From positions 1 to 22,570 of the forward strand of contig NZ_CAMXYR010000024.1 of NCBI RefSeq assembly GCF_947253225.1: DNA of 22,570 bases. Direction: 5' to 3'. This DNA is from an uncultured Anaerococcus sp. (GTDB taxonomy: Bacteria > Bacillota > Clostridia > Tissierellales > Peptoniphilaceae). Below, in pieces: positions 17,433-22,570 of the stretch. The notes under the pieces are model-generated. The model was not told where the DNA came from and did no database searches. It saw only the letters and a program-made list of their open reading frames with translations. Position 1 is the first letter of the stretch. Each line of letters starts with the position of its first letter. The translations under genes were made by a program, and so were the position numbers.

Positions 17433-18090
17433 CAACAAGCCTCCCTTCTTTTAAATAGACGGTTTTTGTTACATAATTCTTAATTAATTCCATCTCGTGG
17501 CTTATTATCAGAATACTTATACCGTGATCTCTATTTAGGTGGCCAAGCAATTTTAGGAAGTCTTCCTTGTGTTTCGCATCAATCCCAACTGTTGGCTCAT
17601 CCAGAATTAACATTTGAGGAGTTGATACAAGGGCTCTTGCAATCATAACCCTCTGTTGCTGACCTCCAGATAGGGTTCTGAAAGGCTTATCCAATAGCTT
17701 TTCTATAGCCAAAGATTGAAAAACATTTTTCACATCCATAATAACTTTCCTAGTTGGCATATTGAAAATGTTAAATTCTTTGTACAAGCCTAGACTTACA
17801 TACTCCTTGCAAGTAACTGGAAATGAGATTTTTGACGAATCATTTACTTGGGGAACATAGCCTATTTTTTCGTAGGCTGTAAACTCTTCTATGGGCTTAC
17901 CCAAAAGTTTAATCTCTCCAGAATCTTTTTTAATCACTTTAAGTATCAGCTTGATTAAGGTGGACTTACCTGACCCATTTTCTCCACTTATAGCTATAAA
18001 GTCCCCATCATCTAAGCTAAGGTTGATATCATCCAATATTAAATTTTCATCATATCCAAATTTAAGGTTTTTTATATCTAGTAATCTCAT
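17425..18090 (-). CDS. znuC: zinc ABC transporter ATP-binding protein
   Basis: 221-residue ATPase that powers metal import with ZnuB and ZnuA. All motifs are present: Walker A GENGSGKST, Q-loop YVPQ, signature LSGGQQQRV, Walker B LILDEPTVGID and the H-loop ISHEM. The ATG at 18090 (MRLLDIKNLKFGY) is chosen by family alignment. There is no recognisable Shine-Dalgarno before it, only AT-rich sequence in the 7 bases after the znuA stop, so initiation probably depends on coupling to znuA translation. An in-frame TTG at 18126 inside znuA would add 12 residues with no family match. The C-terminus is short, as in other ZnuC/AdcC proteins of Gram-positives. Confidence 0.92.
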   Translation of the reverse strand: MRLLDIKNLKFGYDENLILDDINLSLDDGDFIAISGENGSGKSTLIKLILKVIKKDSGEIKLLGKPIEEFTAYEKIGYVPQVNDSSKISFPVTCKEYVSLGLYKEFNIFNMPTRKVIMDVKNVFQSLAIEKLLDKPFRTLSGGQQQRVMIARALVSTPQMLILDEPTVGIDAKHKEDFLKLLGHLNRDHGISILIISHEMELIKNYVTKTVYLKEGRLVDA

Positions 18091-18097
18091 AAATATA

Positions 18098-19144
18098 TTA
18101 TGACATAGACTTGTATATTGCTTCAAGGTTTTCTTTAATCATTTCTTGGTAGGTCTTATTTGATGAGAGTTCTTCATCAGTTGCAAATTCAAGTGTATTT
18201 ATTGGCTTAGCTTCTGCACCAATTTCATCCGCAAGAGTTTTAGCTTCCTTATCTGAGCCTCCCATTTCATAAAATACAGTCTTTAATTTAGCTTCTTTTG
18301 CAAGATCAGCAACTTCTTTAAGAACCTTGGCGTCAGCTTCCCCAGTGGATGTTAGGCTATTTAGAGGGATTTGTTCGAGATTAAATTCACGAGCAAGGTA
18401 GCCAAAAGCTTGGTGAGGAACAATAAATTTATTATTTTGAACCTTTGCAAATTTGTCCTTATATTCGGCTACGATATCGTCTAATTCTTTGGCGATTTTT
18501 TCATAATTTGTCATGTAGTAATCCTTGTTTGCAGGGTCAATCTCAGCAAGCTTATCAGCTATAACCTTAGCTTGAGCCTTACCATTTACAGGATCAAGCC
18601 AGGTATGTGGATCAAATTCGCCGTGGTGGTGGTCGTGGGCTTCTCCTTCGTCATGGTCGTGGTCATTATCTTCATGAGAATCGTGATCAGAATCTTCATG
18701 GCCATGGTCGTGATCTTCTTCGCTTGCCTTAATCAAGTCAATACCTTTGCTTGTATTCACAAGGTCGATATCAACTGTTTTTTTAACAGCATCTTCCCAC
18801 TCTTCCATGCCTGCTCCATTTATAAACATTATTTTAGAAGAAGATAGTTCTGCTATTTCTTTGGCAGATGGTTCAAATCCGTGGCTTTCAGTCTTTAAGT
18901 TAGTAAAAGATTTGACCTCAAACTTATCTCCTGCGATTTGCTTAGCAAGATTATAGATTGGGAAAAATGATGTATATATTACATTTTCTTCCTTGGCATC
19001 TTCTGCTTTTTTGCTATCTTCTTTGACATTTTCTTCGACTTTTGTTCCATCTTTTACAGTCTTATCTTCTGTGTTTGTCTTATTAGCACAAGCTGATAAA
19101 AATGTAGCGAGAGCTAGAACTGTGATTATATTTTTAATTTTCAT
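18098..19144 (-). CDS. znuA: zinc-binding lipoprotein of the ABC transporter (ZnuA/AdcA type)
   Basis: 348-residue extracytoplasmic solute-binding protein of cluster A-I. A short signal peptide ends in the lipobox LSAC, with Cys19 as the lipid-modified residue. A charged linker follows (about 20-52), then the two-lobed binding domain. Likely metal ligands are His88 (ESHGFEPS), His180 (DPHTWLDP), His244 (VPHQAFGY) and an acidic residue in the FYEMGGSDKEA segment. A loop at about 144-174 is packed with His, Asp and Glu and resembles the metal-collecting loop of zinc-specific ZnuA/AdcA; manganese-specific relatives usually lack it. The ATG at 19144 has AAAGGAG 6 bases upstream. It is the first gene of znuA-znuC-znuB and is read from a near-consensus promoter facing away from the zur gene. 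Confidence 0.94.
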   Translation of the reverse strand: MKIKNIITVLALATFLSACANKTNTEDKTVKDGTKVEENVKEDSKKAEDAKEENVIYTSFFPIYNLAKQIAGDKFEVKSFTNLKTESHGFEPSAKEIAELSSSKIMFINGAGMEEWEDAVKKTVDIDLVNTSKGIDLIKASEEDHDHGHEDSDHDSHEDNDHDHDEGEAHDHHHGEFDPHTWLDPVNGKAQAKVIADKLAEIDPANKDYYMTNYEKIAKELDDIVAEYKDKFAKVQNNKFIVPHQAFGYLAREFNLEQIPLNSLTSTGEADAKVLKEVADLAKEAKLKTVFYEMGGSDKEAKTLADEIGAEAKPINTLEFATDEELSSNKTYQEMIKENLEAIYKSMS

Positions 19145-19159
19145 ATATTACTCCTTTAT

Positions 19160-19174
19160 TGCAAGTTATTTGCA
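19160..19174. promoter_or_regulatory. candidate Zur (Fur-family) operator
   Basis: TGCAAGTTATTTGCA is a 15-base inverted repeat of 7-1-7 form, the layout typical of Fur-family boxes, with one mismatched pair (TGCAAGT against TGCAAAT). It lies just downstream of the znuA -10, covering the expected start of transcription (about 19174) and the first part of the leader, where bound repressor would block the operon. Confidence 0.5.
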
Positions 19175-19180
19175 TGTATG

Positions 19181-19208
19181 ATTATATGGGTATTTTCTTA
19201 ACTGTCAA
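19181..19208 (-). promoter_or_regulatory. znuACB promoter
   Basis: The minus strand reads TTGACA (19203-19208), 16 bases, then TATAAT (19181-19186). Both hexamers match the sigma-A consensus exactly. It leaves a leader of about 30 bases containing AAAGGAG. Confidence 0.8.
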
Positions 19209-19221
19209 ATAAAAGTATAAT
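19193..19221 (+). promoter_or_regulatory. candidate zur promoter
   Basis: A perfect -10 TATAAT (19216-19221) lies 17 bases upstream of the GTG, with only a weak -35 (TTTTCT, 19193-19198, 17 bases away). It overlaps the znuA promoter on the other strand, so the two promoters probably compete for polymerase. Confidence 0.5.
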
Positions 19222-19238
19222 ACAAGGGAGGTGAGGAC

Positions 19239-19649
19239 GTGAATATAGAAGAACTTTTAAAAAATAAAGGCTTGAGAATTACCAAGCAAAGAAAAATCCT
19301 AGCAGAAACTTTGTACAAAGAAAAAAATCCAATATCAGCAGAAGAAATTTATGGACTTATTAAGGAAGATATTGATGTAGATTTATCTACAATTTATAGA
19401 AATCTTAACACACTTGAAGAAAATAATATTCTTCTAAAAACTACCAACATAGATGGAATAAGCTACTACCAAATCAATAATGATGAGCACAAACATTTTA
19501 TCACTTGTACCTTGTGCAATAGGAAATTTATCCTAGAAAACTGTCCTGTCCATCTACTAGAAGATGAAATACAAAAGGAAACTGGTTTCGTAATAACAGG
19601 TCATAACTTTGAATTTACAGGCATTTGCCCAGATTGCCAAAAACTATGA
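19239..19649 (+). CDS. zur: Fur-family metalloregulator, probably Zur
   Basis: 136-residue transcriptional repressor of the Fur/Zur/PerR family. The N-terminal winged helix spans about 1-78, with LRITKQRKILAETL and the recognition-helix region DLSTIYRNLNTLEE (48-61). The C-terminal dimer domain has two CxxC pairs (Cys90/Cys93 and Cys130/Cys133) for the structural zinc. Possible sensing ligands are His84, His86, Cys102, His105 and His122. The ENCPVHLLEDEI stretch resembles zinc-sensing members. Zur is chosen over Fur or PerR mainly because the gene is divergent from the zinc transporter, and that part is inference. The start is a GTG at 19239 with GGGAGG upstream at 7 bases. A weak hairpin (19652-19665) follows the stop; no strong dedicated terminator is seen. 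Confidence 0.85.
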   Translation: MNIEELLKNKGLRITKQRKILAETLYKEKNPISAEEIYGLIKEDIDVDLSTIYRNLNTLEENNILLKTTNIDGISYYQINNDEHKHFITCTLCNRKFILENCPVHLLEDEIQKETGFVITGHNFEFTGICPDCQKL

Positions 19650-19706
19650 TTCAAATTAGCATTTGGTATTATTTATGTGCATGTAGACCCCCTAGTTGAA
19701 TATTAA

Positions 19707-19815
19707 AAATTTAAAATGCAATAAGTGATGAGTAAAATATTTGTTCTACTTCCTTTAGTTAGTTTTTATTTCTAACTTAGGAAGTAAACTTATATTACTC
19801 ATCACTTTTAAATTT
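19707..19815. repeat. long nested inverted repeat between zur and the tRNA
   Basis: A stepped palindrome of about 109 bases. The outer arms AAATTTAAAA (19707-19716) and TTTTAAATTT (19806-19815) are offset by six unpaired bases. The main arms AAGTGATGAGTAA (19723-19735) and TTACTCATCACTT (19795-19807) match for 13 bp and share two bases with the outer pairing. The inner arms are TACTTCCT/AGGAAGTA (19747-19754, 19779-19786) and AGTTAG/CTAACT (19757-19762, 19772-19777), around a 9-base T-rich loop. It lies between converging genes. It may act as a bidirectional terminator or RNA stabiliser, or be a small mobile palindromic repeat. The rest of 19650-19821 shows no gene. Confidence 0.75.
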
Positions 19816-19821
19816 CACTTA

Positions 19822-19895
19822 TGGCAGGTCTGGAGGGAATCGAACCCCCATCTTTGGCTTCGGACACCCTTGTTTTACCACTAAACTACAGACCC
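19822..19895 (-). tRNA. tRNA, best read as tRNA-Arg(CCG), with an irregular anticodon stem
   Basis: 74 bases including an encoded CCA end. The acceptor GGGTCTG pairs with CAGACCT (one G-U at the first pair), with discriminator G. D-arm: GTTT-AGTGGTA-AAAC. T-arm: GGGGG-TTCGATT-CCCTC (one G-U). The anticodon loop GTCCGAA places T33 before CCG, which reads the arginine codon CGG. The anticodon stem AGGGT/GCCAA has only three pairs (one G-U) next to the loop; the outer two positions are G-A and A-A. The variable loop has 4 bases, as in tRNA-Gly, whose D-arm it also resembles. The isotype is therefore tentative. The first 15 bases overlap the end of the upstream phosphoesterase gene, so it is probably cut from that transcript. 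Confidence 0.75.
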
Positions 19896-20684
19896 ATTTT
19901 TTATTTCAATATTTGAATAGCCTATAGGATTTAGAAATCTTAGAGGCAAGAAAGTATTTCCAAGTCCACTATCCACATATATTATACCATTTTTGTAAGG
20001 AAATATTCCCTTGTCAAAATCAGGCAAAAATCCCTCCCCAGGACTTAAAATAGCCCCTATGAATGGAAGTCTAACCTGACCACCATGAGTATGACCAGAA
20101 AATACAAAGTCAAAATCATCTCTTTTGTCATCTCTAATTGGCTTGGAGAAGTGGCTTAGGATGATGTTTATCTCTTCATCTTTCGGCTTATACTTATTAT
20201 AAAATCTTGCATAATGACCAAGTCCATACAAATTGACAAGATTATCACCCACCTTTATTTTTCTACCATCATTGAATAAGTATCTTATGCCTAAAGTTTC
20301 CATTTCTCTGACAAAAACATCAAGCTTTGGACCTGCTTCCTCGTGGTTGCCACTTATAAAATAAGCTGGTATTCCAAGTTGCATCAAGTTTTTCAAAAAG
20401 AAAAGACTTCTTTTTATTTTCTTGTCAGTTCCATAATCAATTATATCGCCAGTTAATATTATAAAATGAGGGTTGAAAGTTTTTATTGTCTCTATCACTT
20501 CACCCAAATTTGCCAAGACATTGGAATGAAAGTCAGATATTTGCGTTATTCTTAATGGAGTCTTGATTTTCGGTGAATACAGCTTTATTCTTTTTTCCTT
20601 AGCATAAAAGCACTGCCTATCAATGTATAGCCCAAGACCTAGGGCAAAAACCCCTAGGCCTAGATCCATTTTTTTCTTAATCAT
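19881..20684 (-). CDS. membrane-anchored calcineurin-like metallophosphoesterase
   Basis: 267 residues. A lysine-rich start and one hydrophobic segment (about 7-21) suggest an N-terminal anchor. The five metallophosphoesterase motifs follow: ISDFHSN (Asp51, His53), LTGDIID (Asp80), SGNHE (Asn113, His114), LSHF (His178) and SGHTHGGQ (His198, His200). This layout matches the YkuE/YpbG/YaeI-like group, some members of which act on UDP-diacylglucosamine-type or other membrane substrates; the substrate here is unknown. The ATG at 20684 has AGGAG upstream and overlaps the nadE stop by 8 bases (ATGATTAA); a TTG at 20687 is less well placed. The stop codon TAG lies inside the D-arm of the downstream tRNA, so the last four codons (GSVV) are also tRNA acceptor and core bases. 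Confidence 0.9.
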   Translation of the reverse strand: MIKKKMDLGLGVFALGLGLYIDRQCFYAKEKRIKLYSPKIKTPLRITQISDFHSNVLANLGEVIETIKTFNPHFIILTGDIIDYGTDKKIKRSLFFLKNLMQLGIPAYFISGNHEEAGPKLDVFVREMETLGIRYLFNDGRKIKVGDNLVNLYGLGHYARFYNKYKPKDEEINIILSHFSKPIRDDKRDDFDFVFSGHTHGGQVRLPFIGAILSPGEGFLPDFDKGIFPYKNGIIYVDSGLGNTFLPLRFLNPIGYSNIEIKNGSVV

Positions 20685-22479
20685 CAAAGTCTCCTAGATA
20701 AAGGTTTGATGCTAGATCTGATGGAATCTTGTAACCCATCCTAGGTGAGGTTGATAGGCCAGTTATGTTTGGTCCATCGACTGCTGTAGCTCTCTTAAAT
20801 TGAGATAAGGCAAAGCGTTTGTAATAAGACCTTAGCCATTTTTTTATTGTTTCATAATCGTAGGTGTCTATAAAAGCATTCTTAGCTAGGGCTAGGATTT
20901 GTCTGGGACTTAGTTTTTCCTTTAAGTGGTAGTAGATGAAAAAGTCAATTAGTTCGTAAGGACCTATAATATCTTCAGTTTTTTGGCTGATATTTTCATC
21001 ACTTTCATTTTTTAGCTCTGGAGAAATCGGAGTTTCCAATATATCTCTTAAAACTTTTGCTAATTTTTCATTATTAGTTGTTTCTGCTAGCCTTCCGACA
21101 ATAAACCTCAGATGAGTTTTAGTTAAGGTCCCATTAAGAGAGTAGTTGCTTATATGATCGCCATTAAAAGTTGCAAATCCCTGCATACACTCTGACAAAT
21201 CACCTGTTCCAATCACTATTCCCCCATGCATATTGGCAAGGTCAAGGAGAACTTGGGTTCTTTCCCTAGCTTGGGCATTTTCATAAGCAAGGTCTTGACT
21301 TACTCCATCATGACCAATATCTTTTAAATGGACTTTAACAGATTGCGAAATATTTATTTCAGTTAAAGTAATCCCCAAGGCTTCACATAGGTAATTTGCG
21401 TTGGACTTTGTTCTTTTGCTTGTTCCAAAGGCTGGCATAGTGTAGGCGTGGATATGTTCTTTAGAAAGTCCTACTTTTTTGTAGGCTTCATTTATAAATA
21501 AAAGAGCCATGGTTGAATCTAACCCTCCAGATACCCCAAGAAACACATCCTTGACACCAATTTTTTTAATCCTTGTTAGGAGAGCTTCTGTTGCTATATC
21601 CATAACATCACTTACATAAGCATCAGCCATATCTTTGCTAGGCAAATATGGAAATTTGTCTACCTTATCTACTTTTTCAGTAAATTTAGTAAAAGCCCAA
21701 GGACCATTACCATCAATTTCAAAGGACTTTGTTAAATAGACACTCTCATTCGTTGCCCAAGTTTTAAGTTCTCCATCACAAGCTATGATACAAAGGCCTT
21801 GGTAAACACAATCAGTGCTTGATTCCCCAGCTCCTGTCCCCGTTGAAACATAAACAAGATTTTTAGAAAGATAGGAAACATCTTCTAGGGTCTTTTGCTT
21901 AGAAAGAACTGTTTTTTCAAAGGCATTTGGATTTAAAATCAAATCCGATCCAAGGGTCTTGGATGATAGACTTTGAGGAATATCTTTTTTTTCATCTTCA
22001 CCAATAGATACTCCTATTCTAAGGCCACCAAAATTTATAGGGTGATATGAATTAACTGGAAGGTCTAAACTATTAATTCTAAATGAAGTAGGAGCAAGGT
22101 TTGAAAATACAGTCTTTTCATAATTTTTGAGCTTATCTTTTACAAAGGTACTAACTACTTCTCCCTTTTTAAGGAGAAGATAGGTGTTAAAAACTTCCCC
22201 ACAGGCTCTTAGCGGTGCACCTATTCCTACAAGAAGATCATAGTCCTTTGTAAACTCGCACATATCACAAACAGCTTTTTCGACTTGGTCTATAAGAATA
22301 TCTTCCTCGTAGGCATCGTACAAAGAAGCACCAGTAAGACAAAGTTCAGGCAAAGAAAGAATATTAACCCCTTCATCCTCTGCTTTTTTAACTATATTTT
22401 TAATCTCAATTACATTTTTTTCGACATCTCCAAGACTGATATCGAAATTTGTCGATAAAATTTTTATATTTCTTTTCAT
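20677..22479 (-). CDS. nadE: NAD+ synthetase with N-terminal nitrilase-like domain (glutaminase nucleophile apparently missing)
   Basis: 600 residues. NadE makes NAD+ from nicotinic acid adenine dinucleotide, ATP and ammonia; in two-domain forms an N-terminal nitrilase-type domain releases ammonia from glutamine. The synthetase half is intact: SGGLDS (317-322), MPAFGTSKRT (348-357), GTGDLSE (424-430), FNGDHISNYS (438-447), PISPEL (484-489) and GYKIPSD (582-588). In the nitrilase half Glu45 (PELCLTG) and Lys114 are present with the 69-residue spacing of the M. tuberculosis enzyme. The usual GVEICED nucleophile motif reads GVSIGED (156-162), with Gly160 where Cys is expected. The ATG at 22479 follows GGAAGAGAGG. 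Reading further upstream adds 28 residues, of which the first 14 come mostly or wholly from sequencing adapter. First gene of an operon with the phosphoesterase and tRNA. Confidence 0.93.
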   Translation of the reverse strand: MKRNIKILSTNFDISLGDVEKNVIEIKNIVKKAEDEGVNILSLPELCLTGASLYDAYEEDILIDQVEKAVCDMCEFTKDYDLLVGIGAPLRACGEVFNTYLLLKKGEVVSTFVKDKLKNYEKTVFSNLAPTSFRINSLDLPVNSYHPINFGGLRIGVSIGEDEKKDIPQSLSSKTLGSDLILNPNAFEKTVLSKQKTLEDVSYLSKNLVYVSTGTGAGESSTDCVYQGLCIIACDGELKTWATNESVYLTKSFEIDGNGPWAFTKFTEKVDKVDKFPYLPSKDMADAYVSDVMDIATEALLTRIKKIGVKDVFLGVSGGLDSTMALLFINEAYKKVGLSKEHIHAYTMPAFGTSKRTKSNANYLCEALGITLTEINISQSVKVHLKDIGHDGVSQDLAYENAQARERTQVLLDLANMHGGIVIGTGDLSECMQGFATFNGDHISNYSLNGTLTKTHLRFIVGRLAETTNNEKLAKVLRDILETPISPELKNESDENISQKTEDIIGPYELIDFFIYYHLKEKLSPRQILALAKNAFIDTYDYETIKKWLRSYYKRFALSQFKRATAVDGPNITGLSTSPRMGYKIPSDLASNLYLGDFDD

Positions 22480-22495
22480 AAATACCTCTCTTCCT

Positions 22496-22501
22496 ATTAT
22501 A
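22496..22501 (-). promoter_or_regulatory. candidate -10 of the nadE operon
   Basis: The minus strand reads TATAAT, 16 bases before the nadE ATG. The matching -35 would fall at about 22519-22524, at the junction with adapter sequence, so it cannot be assessed. The implied leader is very short. Confidence 0.35.
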
Positions 22502-22522
22502 TGAGATAAAAAAGGATTAGTA

Positions 22523-22570
22523 CTGTCTCTTATACACATCTGACGCTGCCGACGACCTAACACAGGTGTA
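22523..22570. other. untrimmed Illumina Nextera adapter (sequencing artefact)
   Basis: 22523-22541 is CTGTCTCTTATACACATCT, the Tn5 mosaic end used in Nextera libraries. 22542-22555 is GACGCTGCCGACGA, the rest of the Read 1 adapter in reverse complement. 22556-22565 is a 10-base stretch fitting an i5 index, and 22566-22570 is GTGTA, the start of the flow-cell primer side. Genomic sequence stops at 22522. Confidence 0.97.

Noticed and set aside
18610..18720. Repetitive GTGGTCGTG-like DNA resembling a tandem repeat
   Set aside because: It encodes the His/Asp-rich metal loop of ZnuA in frame; the repetition follows from a few repeated codons.
19198..19208. TTAACTGTCAA as an AdcR-type zinc operator
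   Set aside because: It is one base short of the TTAAC-nn-GTTAA form, its left side is the znuA -35 hexamer, and the local regulator is Fur-family, not MarR-family.
19652..19665. Hairpin CAAAT-TAGC-ATTTG after zur as a terminator
   Set aside because: Only five mostly A-T pairs and no clean T-run; the larger palindrome downstream is a better candidate for ending zur.
22523..22541. Perfect Tn5 mosaic end, suggesting a natural transposon end
   Set aside because: It is followed directly by the synthetic Nextera Read 1 sequence and index-like bases, so it is a library adapter and not a mobile element.
22480..22563. Longer nadE start adding 28 residues
   Set aside because: Most of the extra codons lie in adapter sequence. 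The ATG at 22479 has its own GGAAGAGAGG site and matches the family N-terminus.

Overview
The window is a compact, AT-rich stretch of a low-GC Gram-positive (Bacillota) chromosome. The evidence is the AddAB recombination nuclease (instead of RecBCD), strong GGAGG-type ribosome binding sites, many overlapping start/stop codons, a lipoprotein-type ZnuA and an LCP cell-wall ligase. The overall feel is of an anaerobic Tissierellia/Peptoniphilaceae-like organism (Anaerococcus or Peptoniphilus type), but that placement is inference. Nearly all genes are on the minus strand.

Layout. (1) 86-3061, minus: an LCP-family cell-wall ligase followed 15 bases later by murJ, a lipid II flippase; this is an envelope operon. 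(2) 3271-4924: a minus-strand aldo/keto reductase and a divergent plus-strand FabG-like reductase. The latter has an extended -10 hexamer ending 6 bases before its ATG and no Shine-Dalgarno, so it looks leaderless. A perfect bidirectional terminator follows. (3) 4974-16548, minus: a five-gene DNA-maintenance operon, yaaA-sbcD-sbcC-addB-addA, in which every adjacent pair overlaps by 4 or 8 bases. It joins a peroxide-stress protein to two double-strand-end nucleases. (4) 16583-19649: a zinc uptake operon znuA-znuC-znuB (minus), closed by a clear terminator, and a divergent Fur-family repressor gene (called zur). Between them is a TTGACA/TATAAT promoter and a 15-base 7-1-7 inverted repeat that looks like the repressor operator. 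(5) 19707-22479, minus: nadE, a membrane-anchored metallophosphoesterase, and a tRNA whose first 15 bases are also the last codons of the phosphoesterase gene. A long nested inverted repeat lies between the tRNA and zur.

The last 48 bases (22523-22570) are not biological. They are an untrimmed Illumina Nextera transposase adapter, followed by a 10-base spacer the length of an index and the start of the flow-cell primer region. The native sequence ends at 22522, so this is a contig end, and any reading of nadE that starts upstream of 22479 is an artefact.

I see no CRISPR array, insertion sequence, prophage or defence island, and no wholly unknown system. The points most worth a second look are: a NadE whose glutaminase domain appears to have lost its catalytic cysteine; the tRNA-CDS overlap and the poorly paired anticodon stem of that tRNA; the roughly 109-base palindrome; the proposed Zur operator; AddB without a P-loop; and the probable leaderless reductase gene.
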